DNA of 13,735 bases, taken from NCBI GenBank assembly GCA_031279395.1, contig JAITIO010000020.1, positions 1 through 13,735 of the forward strand. Direction: 5' to 3'. The notes beneath the pieces were generated by a model. That model did not search any database. It was not told where the DNA came from and saw only the letters and a program-made list of their open reading frames with translations. The DNA is from Puniceicoccales bacterium (GTDB lineage Bacteria; Verrucomicrobiota; Verrucomicrobiia; Opitutales; JAIRKQ01). Shown in pieces: positions 1-7,759 of this stretch (the first letter of the stretch is position 1; each line of letters begins with the position of its first letter). The position numbers and the translations under genes were made by a program.

Positions 1-1
1 T

Positions 2-238
2 GTAACTCTGGAAGATCTGGCCAATGAAATCGAGCGAAGGGAAAATCAAATTGGCCTTGGGACGAAAATTCTTGCCTGGATAAAATCTTGGTTCGGCGGT
101 GATTCCTACGACGTCGCAATTGCCAGGCAAGCTTTCAGTAAAATTGAATCAAATACGCAACAGACCTTTTTGAAACTGACCTTTCAGGCTGCCATGTCGC
201 CGAATCAAGGTGAAGTGCAATTGAGCAATTGGCGATGA
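2..238 (+). CDS. C-terminal part of an unrecognised protein, paralogue of the 570-1100 gene
   Basis: An open frame runs in from the window edge for 78 codons and stops with TGA at 236-238; the start lies outside. I do not recognise the family in named databases. What can be seen is a basic, helical segment containing WIKSWFGG (from nt 77), then YDVAIARQAFSKI ending at nt 145. This matches the WLKTLFSGN and YNIEIAKLAFSKI segments of the convergent gene at 570-1100, with about 12 of 22 positions identical. The two are therefore paralogues of one small family. After the shared core this copy ends within about 33 residues, so its repeat-bearing tail is shorter than its partner's, or was lost. No signal peptide or catalytic motif is visible in the part present. 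Coding is supported by the paralogy rather than by length. The function is unknown. Confidence 0.6.
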   Translation, partial: VTLEDLANEIERRENQIGLGTKILAWIKSWFGGDSYDVAIARQAFSKIESNTQQTFLKLTFQAAMSPNQGEVQLSNWR

Positions 239-308
239 AAAACCATCTGACCCATCGGAATAACAAATTTTCAACACCGTGAATGCTTTACATGACTTTT
301 GTAGCTTT

Positions 309-340
309 CATTTTGAATTCAAATATTTTGAATTCAAATG
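309..340. repeat. Tandem 15-bp palindromic repeat between convergent paralogues
   Basis: The 15-mer ATTTTGAATTCAAAT occurs twice back to back (310-324 and 325-339). Each copy contains the 12-bp perfect palindrome TTTGAATTCAAA. Because both copies are palindromic, the pair can also fold as one stem (CATTT-GAATTC with GAATTCAAATG, one bulged T). It lies between the ends of two convergent genes, which suits a bidirectional terminator or a protein-binding site. There is no GC-rich stem and no T-tract, so a standard intrinsic terminator is not supported. Confidence 0.55.
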
Positions 341-405
341 TTCCCGTATGTGCTGGATGGCATTACTATTGGCACTCCATTGAGGAGTCGCATTCTTCCC
401 GGAAT

Positions 406-642
406 TTATGAATCATCCGAATAGATGCGACACATTGAAACTTGTGATTCCCTCCGAAGCATAAATAGTTGTGTAGCAACTCTACGCCTGTTTTCAGAAT
501 CTGACATGAAATTAAACCCATCATTGATTAGGTTGAGGTCGAAATCCGGAAGAAATTTTAGTATAAATTTCAGGTTCTCTCTGAAAGTAGCTGCATTCTC
601 TGGCGAGTCACCATAAGTACTGATAAAATTTTCACGTTTTTA
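406..642 (-). pseudogene. Frameshifted 3' continuation of the 570-1100 gene
   Basis: In the -1 frame relative to the 570-1100 gene, an open stretch starts just after an in-frame TAA overlapping 640-642 and runs to TAA at 406-408, about 76 codons. It encodes STYGDSPENAATFRENLKF, which repeats the SDYMDLPENAKALHKNVK segment upstream in the other frame. A third, weaker copy follows (FMSDSENRRRVATQLF). The two best repeat copies begin at nt 683 and 621, 62 bases apart, one base short of 21 codons. That is what a single-base loss between them would leave. Homopolymer runs at 625-632 and 637-641 are likely places. Joined, the protein would be about 231 residues with an alpha-helical repeat tail. 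Alternatives are a sequencing error or programmed -1 shifting at the TAAAAAC heptamer (636-642). Coding is inferred from the repeat match. Confidence 0.6.
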
Positions 643-1100
643 TGTAAGGCTTTTGCATTTTCTGGCAAATCCATATAATCAGAGGCAATATCTAGGAGGA
701 TAGATTTGTTTTTAATTTTACTAAAAGCCAGTTTGGCAATTTCGATGTTGTAATTGCCGGAAAAAAGAGTTTTTAGCCAAATGAAAAATCTTTTAAAACG
801 ACCAACCCTATATTTCCCTGCATTGATCTCAGCGATTAAAACTGCAAGTTTACGCGACATAGGGGGTGTCCCGATACCACTTAAACTACAGTTGCATATT
901 TGAAATCCAAAATCTTCTCTTAGAGCTTCGACAACTGTTTGATTTAAAGGAGTAATGGGAAACCTCCTGGCAGGACATTGTATTCTAGGGCCCATAGGTA
1001 CCACAGGGATTGCAAAAACCACAGGGGTCATCCAACGCACCTGTCGATTTGGAGCTTGTTGTGGATTTGCATTCTGGACTTGTACTGTGTTTGCATTCAT
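570..1100 (-). CDS. Unrecognised protein with helical repeat, paralogue of the gene at 2-238
   Basis: It reads 176 residues from ATG at 1100 to TGA at 570. I prefer this start to an in-frame ATG at 1130 because AAAGGA sits 7 nt upstream of it. The N-terminus (about 1-25) is rich in Asn, Gln and Pro. A short hydrophobic, proline-broken stretch follows (MTPVVFAIPVVPMG, 24-37); it is not a convincing signal peptide. Residues 60-80 hold a small Cys-containing segment. The core at 83-130 is shared with the gene at 2-238 (WLKTLFSGN at 108-116, AFSKI at 125-129). From residue 139 a roughly 21-residue helical repeat begins (DYMDLPENA), and the frame then breaks; the last 17 or so residues look like out-of-frame read-through. 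The function is unknown. Lineage-specific multicopy genes of this form are sometimes secreted effectors, but nothing here proves it. The gene follows the IspD-SDR gene after a 157-bp gap, so it is probably transcribed separately. Confidence 0.7.
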   Translation of the reverse strand: MNANTVQVQNANPQQAPNRQVRWMTPVVFAIPVVPMGPRIQCPARRFPITPLNQTVVEALREDFGFQICNCSLSGIGTPPMSRKLAVLIAEINAGKYRVGRFKRFFIWLKTLFSGNYNIEIAKLAFSKIKNKSILLDIASDYMDLPENAKALHKNVKILSVLMVTRQRMQLLSERT

Positions 1101-1107
1101 ATATTTT

Positions 1108-1113
1108 TCCTTT
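1108..1113 (-). promoter_or_regulatory. Shine-Dalgarno site AAAGGA for the 570-1100 gene
   Basis: On the minus strand AAAGGA lies 7 nt before the ATG at 1100. This decides that start over the ATG at 1130. It is the best-placed ribosome binding site in the window; most other genes here lack one. Confidence 0.55.
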
Positions 1114-1167
1114 TGTTGTGTACATAACAAACCTTTTCTTTTTTGGTAAAAATGTCAATTTTTTATA

Positions 1168-1184
1168 AAAACTTTTAAAGTTTT
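1168..1184. repeat. AT-rich 17-bp palindrome between IspD-SDR gene and 570-1100 gene
   Basis: The sequence AAAACTTTTAAAGTTTT is palindromic apart from its central base. It lies 74 bp beyond the stop of the IspD-SDR gene and 68 bp before the next start. Read on the minus strand it is followed by further T and A residues, so it could act as a weak terminator or an operator. The stem contains only A/T pairs except one G-C per arm, so termination would be weak. Confidence 0.3.
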
Positions 1185-1257
1185 CACTCTACACCGCATC
1201 AAAGTAATAGGGATATCCCGAAATCGATGTTGCCGATTTTTAGGATCGCTTTTCTTT

Positions 1258-2628
1258 TCATATTCCTGAGGTATGCGGGCCCATGTTGCAGCATATATCT
1301 ATAACTTGGCCCGTATAATCTTGAAGTAATGTGTGGAGAGATTTTTCTGCTACGAGTTGCGGCGATAGCAAAGTTGAGGGAAGTTCCTCTCCAAAATTTG
1401 ACAGGCGCATTGGCGTAGCCGTCCTTGCCGGGTTCATCATGTTTATGCGAATGCCGTCCGAAATCCACTCCTCCGATAGTGCTTGGCCTAAATTAACGAT
1501 GGCAGCTTTCGTCGAAGAATAAATGGCATAGGAAGCTCGACCTCGGGTATGGGAACTGGACGTAAAAAATAGCAGTGCTCCCTTGGATCGTTTGAGATAG
1601 TCATAGGATGCACGGGCAACATTTATGCACCCAAAGTAATTGGTCTCAACCTCATCACGAATCTCTGCCATGGGTTTGGCATTCAATTTTCCAAGTTTTA
1701 AAATTCCCGCACTATTGATGATGAAATTTATACACTTTTCCCTGGAGTAAACTTCCTGTAATACCCGTCGGATGGATGCCATGTCCTGTACATCAACCCC
1801 ATTGGTCCTGGAAAAGCCGTATGTTTTTGCCCCGTATCGCTGTGCCAAATCGGAAATCGCCTTGCCAATGCCGCTACTACTTCCAAAAATTACCAGCACC
1901 CTATTTGCCAGTTGCCTCAGGTCGGCCTCGGGCAAAGACAGATGTTTTATTTGAAATAGCTTGTCGGCAATGAAGAGATCAATGGGATGGGTAATCTTAA
2001 TATTCCCCTCTTCTCCTTGAATGATATGGATTTCGGCGAGATTGAACGTTTTTACCAACCCACAATCGTCGGTAAATTTTACAGTGGACGAGGCGGCTAG
2101 GGAATGGGCACGTTTTATTATGCCTAATTTAAATGCTTGTGGGGTTTGTCCTCTCATAAGCAACTGGCGAGGAGGAATGTCTTCGACTATCATGGCATCG
2201 TTAACCTCTATGATTGTGTCAGCCGTTGGGATGGCGACATTTACGGCATCATATTTATCAAGGGCGACGATGCAGTCATTGATTATCCGATCAGAAATCA
2301 GGGGACGAACGGCATCGTGGATCAAAACTTTTGCTTCTCCATCGGCAATGGAATTAACACCAATGGAGGAACTCATTCGTCGTGTCTCTCCACCAACCAA
2401 AATTTTGCCGATTTTTTTAAAACCATTTTGATCCAGGATTTTTTTGCAAAAATCAACGAATTGACCATGTACGACTATAATTATTTCATCGATGAATCCA
2501 TTGCGTTCGAAAACCTCGATGGAATGTTCCAAGATTGTCCTGCCGGAGATCTTCAAAAACTGTTTGGGCAAATCACTCCTAAAGCGTTCACCGATACCAG
2601 ATGCTAGCAATATTGCATAGGTTTTCAT
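1258..2628 (-). CDS. IspD-SDR fusion, probable ribitol-5-phosphate cytidylyltransferase/reductase (Bcs1/Acs1-like)
   Basis: The protein is 456 residues from ATG at 2628. That start overlaps the upstream stop as ATGA, which favours it over an in-frame ATG at 2649. Domain 1 (about 1-230) is an IspD-type cytidylyltransferase: LLASGIGERF at 7-16, PKQF at 21-24, HDAVRP at 104-109, TPQAF at 162-166 and TDD at 186-188. Domain 2 (about 241-445) is a short-chain dehydrogenase: nucleotide-binding GSSSGIG at 249-255, NSAG at 305-308, a serine at 358 and the catalytic YSSTK at 370-374. Both active sites look intact. Haemophilus Bcs1/Acs1 has this order at similar length; its SDR part reduces ribulose-5-phosphate to ribitol-5-phosphate and its IspD part activates that to CDP-ribitol. 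The adjacent phosphotransferase gene suits this reading. The alternative is an ordinary MEP-pathway IspD with an unrelated SDR fused on. The enzyme is probably cytosolic. Confidence 0.85.
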   Translation of the reverse strand: MKTYAILLASGIGERFRSDLPKQFLKISGRTILEHSIEVFERNGFIDEIIIVVHGQFVDFCKKILDQNGFKKIGKILVGGETRRMSSSIGVNSIADGEAKVLIHDAVRPLISDRIINDCIVALDKYDAVNVAIPTADTIIEVNDAMIVEDIPPRQLLMRGQTPQAFKLGIIKRAHSLAASSTVKFTDDCGLVKTFNLAEIHIIQGEEGNIKITHPIDLFIADKLFQIKHLSLPEADLRQLANRVLVIFGSSSGIGKAISDLAQRYGAKTYGFSRTNGVDVQDMASIRRVLQEVYSREKCINFIINSAGILKLGKLNAKPMAEIRDEVETNYFGCINVARASYDYLKRSKGALLFFTSSSHTRGRASYAIYSSTKAAIVNLGQALSEEWISDGIRINMMNPARTATPMRLSNFGEELPSTLLSPQLVAEKSLHTLLQDYTGQVIDICCNMGPHTSGI

Positions 2629-4004
2629 GGAATTTTTAACTCTTTCCATAAATGGTCAAATACACGTTTACTGGCAGTTTCATCGGATATCAATTTCAAT
2701 TTTTCCATCTGCTCCAGCCGCCGGGGAGCCATAAAATCATCTCCATCTATCATTACCTGTGAAAATAATTTTTCTAGTTCGGCATTGCTGTGAATTTGAT
2801 AGTATGTATTAATGATATCTTTGCCGAAGTCGTTAAAGTCCGCTGTTTGCTCTTTTCTTCTTAGATGAAACACTGGCTTGCCGTTCGGAAAATAGTCTGC
2901 CAAAAAAGAAATACAGTCGGTTATCAGGCAATCCGATGTCTTGAACAGATCGAAATAATTTCCTCCCCTGACAATCATTCCATATTTTTCCCATGCGGCA
3001 TAGTATTCATCGAGTTCCTGTTGTGTCATAATGCCATCTGCAACAACATTTTGATCAAAACTAGGGTGAGGTTTGAGCACCCATGTGGTCTGTGGATATA
3101 TGCTGGCTAAATTTAAAATAAATTTCCCATTTTGTGAAAATGTTGCCACTCGGTGTTGCGTTGTGAACGTAAAATGCGGAGCATAAATTATTCTTTTTTT
3201 AGCCGAGGATGCATCTTTCCAAAAGTCCACATGAGGTATTCCTTTGGAAAAATATTTATCCAAATGCAAGCTACCGGAACTTACGCAATTGTCGGCTTTA
3301 AACCTGTCTTTATAGGATTCTAAGTGCCATGACGATTCCACGAAATATTTCCACAAAAACCGATGAAATAATTCCAAATAGTCATATTCACTGTGGAACA
3401 TGTGGAAACAGTAAGGCGTATAGCATGTTAGGGCAAAAATGGCAACTCTGTTTATGCTCTGAAGGCGTTCAACACCCCATGGTTGTTCGTAGAAAATGAT
3501 ATCGGGGCTGAAAATTTTTAAATCCAAAAATTTATTGTCCCTACTATCGTAGGCACATTCCACATGCATACCAGCGTTTTTAAAAAATAAAAGGGTTGCG
3601 TTAAATTCTTCGGTGGTGTCATAACATGTTATTCTTTTTGTCACCAATATCAACGGTTCGAAATGATTACTATTTTTAAACAAATTGTAGAGAGTATCGC
3701 AGTGCCATTTCGATGCTTCATTTACCAAAAATGCAACGTGTATTTTCCGATGTTGTACAGCCTTTTGCAAATCTCGTAGATGTTGTGCATAGAGATTTTC
3801 TATTGTTTTTCTAGCTTTGATAAAGCTGAGACGCTTGATCCACGGAATGTGATTTATTTTTTCAAACATTCTAACTTTTTCCGCATTTTTTTTCCTTTGG
3901 ATAAAAAATTGACGGATATTTTTATATAATTTTTGCAAAAAATTACTGCGTTCGCCTGTTTTTTCTATGCCTTTTAAAATATCATCAACCGTCCGCTTTT
4001 TCAT
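2625..4004 (-). CDS. CDP-glycerol/CDP-ribitol phosphotransferase family protein (TagF/TarL-like)
   Basis: The protein has 459 residues. The first 85 or so are highly basic and helical (KKRTVDD, FIQRKKNAEK), which could attach it to the inner face of the membrane. A GT-B-like region follows: HVAFLVNEASKWHCDTLY at 89-106 starts the N-terminal Rossmann half, and the C-terminal half carries RIIYAPHF at 271-278, KPHP at 311-314, SDCLITDCISFLADYF at 357-372 and KPVFHLR at 376-382. These are the usual signatures of the CDP-glycerol glycerophosphotransferase family, which moves polyol phosphate from a CDP-alcohol to a glycan or lipid-linked acceptor. The next gene starts inside its stop codon and probably supplies CDP-ribitol, so ribitol phosphate is the likelier donor group; this is inference. 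The start has no Shine-Dalgarno sequence, and the 48 bp before it are almost pure A/T. No transmembrane segment is apparent. Confidence 0.75.
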   Translation of the reverse strand: MKKRTVDDILKGIEKTGERSNFLQKLYKNIRQFFIQRKKNAEKVRMFEKINHIPWIKRLSFIKARKTIENLYAQHLRDLQKAVQHRKIHVAFLVNEASKWHCDTLYNLFKNSNHFEPLILVTKRITCYDTTEEFNATLLFFKNAGMHVECAYDSRDNKFLDLKIFSPDIIFYEQPWGVERLQSINRVAIFALTCYTPYCFHMFHSEYDYLELFHRFLWKYFVESSWHLESYKDRFKADNCVSSGSLHLDKYFSKGIPHVDFWKDASSAKKRIIYAPHFTFTTQHRVATFSQNGKFILNLASIYPQTTWVLKPHPSFDQNVVADGIMTQQELDEYYAAWEKYGMIVRGGNYFDLFKTSDCLITDCISFLADYFPNGKPVFHLRRKEQTADFNDFGKDIINTYYQIHSNAELEKLFSQVMIDGDDFMAPRRLEQMEKLKLISDETASKRVFDHLWKELKIP

Positions 4005-4052
4005 ATAAAAACAAAATAAAAATAAAATGAAAAAATAATGCTTCTCAAATAA

Positions 4053-6473
4053 TTATTCTGCCCAGTATATTCTGCAGGAAAGAGGGGGTAAAATCAGCCT
4101 ATTGTCCTCAATTTTATCGAAAATCATCCGGTCATCATGGAAAAATTGCTCCTCATCGGCCAGTGTTGTGCATCGTTGTAGATTCATTCCCTTAAAATCT
4201 ATGGTGGTTTCGATAGGGTGTGGGTTTACGGCGAAAATCAGTTGGCCATTTCCAAACGTATTATCCGCGTTATACACAAGTGCACATGCGGAATTTGTGG
4301 TCGATGGCAAAAAACGAAAATATGTCTTGTTTGGAACCTGGAAAAGGCGCAAAATCGCACCGCGTTTAGACAATCTAAGCTTTATTAAATTTTTAAAATA
4401 GTCGTGGGTGGAGCGATGGACGTCCAATAATTTATAGTCGAGAGCATTCAGATCTCCCCGATTATAGGTATTGCTTACCCCATGTTTGGAAAACAAAAAA
4501 TCTTGCCCCGCCGTTACCATTGGGATGCCGACTGACATCATAAGTATTGCGAAAGCCAATCGTGTGCGCCGCAGATCATTATCTGTCGGCGCACTACCGT
4601 TATGATGCGGATTTTCTGTTATGTTATCCACCCAGCCCCGGTCATCATGTGAAGCCACATAATTTACACTCTGACTGGGAAATGTTGATCGAAAATCTAG
4701 ACTGCCACATAGAAAATATCTTAAACCATCCGAATTTCCGTTTCCACACACATAATTTTTCACAAATTCTCTATACTCATCATTCCAAACGGAATATGGA
4801 AGATGCCGCATAGAAACTCCGATATTGCTACGAAAACTCCATGGTTCTGCTATTAGAATAATTGATTTTTTCACACGTTTCAATCTTTTTTGTAAAATAT
4901 TTAAAAATTCCATACCCAATAGCTCAGCCAGATCAAACCTAAAACCATCGACATCGTAGGTTCTGATTAGGTGTTCTAGGCTATCTATTATTAGCCTGCG
5001 TGCCATTGGATTTTCCGTTCGGAAATCGTTACCACAACCGCTAAAATTTAAAAATTCCCCATTTTTGCCATGCCTAAAGTAATATTCCCCATCGATATTT
5101 TGTAGATGGTTCGAATCCCCAAAGTGGTTATATACCACGTCCAAAATAACGGCAATACCAGCTTCATGGAAACTGCGTACCATTCCCTTTAAATCTCTAA
5201 TCTGCGTAGCATTAGCGGCATCATCGGCATAGGCGCTCGATGGGCAAAACCAATTGGCTGGCATATATCCCCAATGATATTCCTCCTTCGAAGAATAATC
5301 AAATTCCTGTATGGGTTGCAATTCCACACAATTTATCCCCAGTTCACGCAAATAACAATTTTTATCGGCTAAATATTTTGTCAGCCCAGAGAAATTTAAC
5401 CTTTCTTCGGCAGATAAATCCATGGGAACTCGTGCGAGTAAATCTCGCAAATGGGCCTCTAAAATTACCAAATCCTTGGGATCAGGAGTTATAAAATCAT
5501 CTTCCGATGTTTCGATAGATCCGTGAGATACAACAATACCAGGTCCTTTACTCGATAAGGCTGCTTTGGCATAGGGATCAAGAATCATGGGAGAATTTTC
5601 CCAGTTATCGTTTTCTTTTGATAAAATCTGGTAGTAATAGTAGTAGCCATTTAAACATTTATGAATTTCGCCATGCCAAATGCCAACATTCGATTGTTGC
5701 AGAGAATAATATTCCGGCTGGGCGGCTTCCTTGCTGAAAATTGCAACCCTCACACTGGTGGCCCGTGAAGCAAAAATTCTAAAACTTGTGGTATTTTTGT
5801 TTACAATCGCTCCGAGTGGAATATCGCTATTCAGCGATGATATCCAAGGAGAAAAATCCACATCTAGGACGCAATCATTGGAAAGTTGCACAATCAAGGA
5901 ATCCCCCGACGCAACATTTGAAGTTAAATGATATTGTAGAATGTTATTGCCCGTTGCACAGGGATCAAAGGTAAAATTTAAGGAACCAATTTCGGAGGTT
6001 TGTGCGTTGGGTGTGTTGCCATCAGGACCATACCAATCACCCGCAGAAGAAATAAATTGAAAAGGAAAGGGATTGTTCAGCAAAAACCTATTGATTCTTA
6101 TCCCCAACAACATTTTTCCGTATACATCCATCCTATGAAGTTGCCATTGGCTTCCCTTGTTTGCATTTCCCCATTTCGACATTTCACAGGCCAGGAAAAT
6201 TTTTTGGTGTGCCGGTAAATAGCTAGCACATCTTTCGGGAAAAACAAAGACAATATCATTTCCCTGTGAAAAGTAACAATGCCTATTGGCAAAGTTTGCG
6301 TCATCGAATGTCGTCTCCTGAAAACCTACAATGTCTTGTTCGTTTTTAAAAATTTTTTTCATGTGAGGAACGGCACCAATGGCTTTACCCAGATCAACAT
6401 TATGCTCAATCCGGAGAGTACAATTATCTATCAAATAGGCTTGTGGTTTTAGCATCGATGAACATTTCCCCAT
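4053..6473 (-). CDS. GH13 alpha-glucan debranching-type enzyme (isoamylase/pullulanase-like)
   Basis: The protein has 806 residues. All four GH13 signatures are present: DVVYNH at 445-450, GFRFDLAE at 510-517 with nucleophile Asp514, IAEPW at 541-545 with acid/base Glu543, and SHD at 608-610 with Asp610. VELQPIQEF (383-391), YHWGYMPANWF (399-409) and AGQDF (655-659) resemble debranching enzymes of the pullulanase/isoamylase type, which cut alpha-1,6 branches in glycogen or starch. Residues about 217-305 form a CBM48-like module. Before it, about 85-185 looks like another glucan-binding beta-sandwich (IFLACEMSKW, then FQFISSAGDWYGPDG). The C-terminal 100 residues suit the usual beta domain. 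I see no signal peptide, so it is probably cytosolic and acts on stored glucan. The start is uncertain: ATG at 6473 has no ribosome site, while ATG at 6455 has GGGGA about 11 nt upstream. A 59-bp gap follows the GspF-type gene. Confidence 0.85.
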   Translation of the reverse strand: MGKCSSMLKPQAYLIDNCTLRIEHNVDLGKAIGAVPHMKKIFKNEQDIVGFQETTFDDANFANRHCYFSQGNDIVFVFPERCASYLPAHQKIFLACEMSKWGNANKGSQWQLHRMDVYGKMLLGIRINRFLLNNPFPFQFISSAGDWYGPDGNTPNAQTSEIGSLNFTFDPCATGNNILQYHLTSNVASGDSLIVQLSNDCVLDVDFSPWISSLNSDIPLGAIVNKNTTSFRIFASRATSVRVAIFSKEAAQPEYYSLQQSNVGIWHGEIHKCLNGYYYYYQILSKENDNWENSPMILDPYAKAALSSKGPGIVVSHGSIETSEDDFITPDPKDLVILEAHLRDLLARVPMDLSAEERLNFSGLTKYLADKNCYLRELGINCVELQPIQEFDYSSKEEYHWGYMPANWFCPSSAYADDAANATQIRDLKGMVRSFHEAGIAVILDVVYNHFGDSNHLQNIDGEYYFRHGKNGEFLNFSGCGNDFRTENPMARRLIIDSLEHLIRTYDVDGFRFDLAELLGMEFLNILQKRLKRVKKSIILIAEPWSFRSNIGVSMRHLPYSVWNDEYREFVKNYVCGNGNSDGLRYFLCGSLDFRSTFPSQSVNYVASHDDRGWVDNITENPHHNGSAPTDNDLRRTRLAFAILMMSVGIPMVTAGQDFLFSKHGVSNTYNRGDLNALDYKLLDVHRSTHDYFKNLIKLRLSKRGAILRLFQVPNKTYFRFLPSTTNSACALVYNADNTFGNGQLIFAVNPHPIETTIDFKGMNLQRCTTLADEEQFFHDDRMIFDKIEDNRLILPPLSCRIYWAE

Positions 6474-6532
6474 ATGGGAACGAATATGTTAACTTAAGCA
6501 ATGGGGTAACATAACATAACCTCGATTAACCG

Positions 6533-7753
6533 TTACATAGCGGCATTTGTGGCTCCCATTATGGACTGTACCATTCCCAAGGCAAGCAATCCAACGAGGG
6601 CAAAGGCAAACGCCATGGCTCCGGCCGAAACGGATACCGTTAATTTCTTCAGGGTAGACTGCAGCTTTTCATCATACATTTTATGAATATCTTTAAATGA
6701 TGAGGAGAGATCTCCTGTCCTTTCTCCGATTGCCAGGAGGTCACACTGTTCACCGTCTATGATATTATGTTTCTCGAATGACGTACAAACGCTGCAACCA
6801 TCCAATATGTCTGTTTCGGCACGTATAAACCGTTCCAAAAGAATCTCATTGCTGACAGAGGTTTGCGCTAATTTCAATGCTTCGGATGTATTGACCCCAT
6901 TTGATAAAAGTGTCGCCATTAGTTTCGACAGGTTTGTTTTCATAAATAATGGTATGGTTATGGAAAATGGTGCCATTTTTAATATTAACTGATCAGTTTT
7001 ATACCGTCCTATCTTGGTTCGTCTTATTCTTGGTATGATTATAATAGTGACAATGATACATCCTATTGTCGGTAGCAGCAAATAGATAAACCATTGGGAT
7101 AGAGATTTTAAGAGCTGTGCCATGGGAGGAAGAGTTCCGCCGAGTTCTTTTATAAAATTTTCCATTTTGGGCATCAAAACGAACACAAACATCAACATTA
7201 CAACAATGGTGAAAGTTACCATAAATGAAGGATATATAATGGATGAAATCATCTTTTTTTTGAGTTCATTTTTGGACCTCAACAAATCAACCACATCTCC
7301 TAGCACGGTTGCCAGAGCTCCACTTGACTCCCCCACCAGAATGATGCTATATATGCTGCTATCCATTTTAATGTTTAAGCTTTTTATGGCATCCGAAAAG
7401 GGTTGTCCCCCTGAAATATCCTGGGACAATTTATCGGTTAAAAATTTTTCTGCTGGATTTACAGTTCTCTTGTTAATGATAGATATTGCTTCGGACAGTG
7501 TTATCTCCGCGGCAAGCATTTTGTGTAGTTTTTCGAAAAAGAACATCAGGACCTTACTTGTCACAGTCGCTGATGTCCGTCTCTTTTTGAATAGCTGTCG
7601 GGTAATGCTTCGATCAGTCCCTTCTGCTGTGATGGAAATTAATTGCAAGTTCTGCTGTTTTATCAACTTGACAGCTTCTTGTTGATCCGCTGCTTCTATG
7701 GTAGAATTTACGATTTCCCCAGTACTTTTAAAGGCTTTAAAAACAAAATTCAC
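6533..7753 (-). CDS. GspF/PilC-family inner-membrane platform protein
   Basis: The 406-residue length is usual for the family. These proteins form the inner-membrane platform of type II secretion or type IV pilus machines, contacting the assembly ATPase and feeding pilin subunits. The N-terminus (FKAFKSTGEIVNSTIEA) is the standard opening. Two GspF domains follow: about 65-190 with GESSGAL at 141-147, and about 268-390 with GERTGDL at 343-349. Three hydrophobic segments occupy about 172-195, 221-241 and 374-397. The start codon is GTG (7753) with no Shine-Dalgarno sequence. No other pilus or secretion gene lies in the window, so I cannot say whether it serves secretion, twitching or DNA uptake. 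It is the first gene of a closely spaced minus-strand run whose next members are carbohydrate genes. That association may be only positional. Confidence 0.88.
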   Translation of the reverse strand: MNFVFKAFKSTGEIVNSTIEAADQQEAVKLIKQQNLQLISITAEGTDRSITRQLFKKRRTSATVTSKVLMFFFEKLHKMLAAEITLSEAISIINKRTVNPAEKFLTDKLSQDISGGQPFSDAIKSLNIKMDSSIYSIILVGESSGALATVLGDVVDLLRSKNELKKKMISSIIYPSFMVTFTIVVMLMFVFVLMPKMENFIKELGGTLPPMAQLLKSLSQWFIYLLLPTIGCIIVTIIIIPRIRRTKIGRYKTDQLILKMAPFSITIPLFMKTNLSKLMATLLSNGVNTSEALKLAQTSVSNEILLERFIRAETDILDGCSVCTSFEKHNIIDGEQCDLLAIGERTGDLSSSFKDIHKMYDEKLQSTLKKLTVSVSAGAMAFAFALVGLLALGMVQSIMGATNAAM

Positions 7754-7759
7754 GCTATC

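Noticed and set aside
1153..1158. Perfect TTGACA on the minus strand upstream of the 570-1100 gene
   Set aside because: No acceptable -10 box lies 16-18 bp downstream.
1221..1241. Hairpin AAATCG/CGATTT followed by T residues on the plus strand
   Set aside because: It would terminate plus-strand transcripts, but both neighbouring genes are on the minus strand, and the stem is only 6 bp.
2137..2607. Long plus-strand open frames inside the IspD-SDR gene (also 2021-2431)
   Set aside because: They are antisense to a domain with all IspD motifs intact and have no recognisable protein features.
6497..6520. Three ATAAC-like units in the spacer before the GH13 gene
   Set aside because: The units are very short and imperfect, form no stable hairpin and resemble no known element.
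7122..7685. 187-codon plus-strand frame antisense to the GspF-type gene
   Set aside because: The minus-strand protein carries family motifs and membrane segments throughout; the antisense frame mirrors codon bias.
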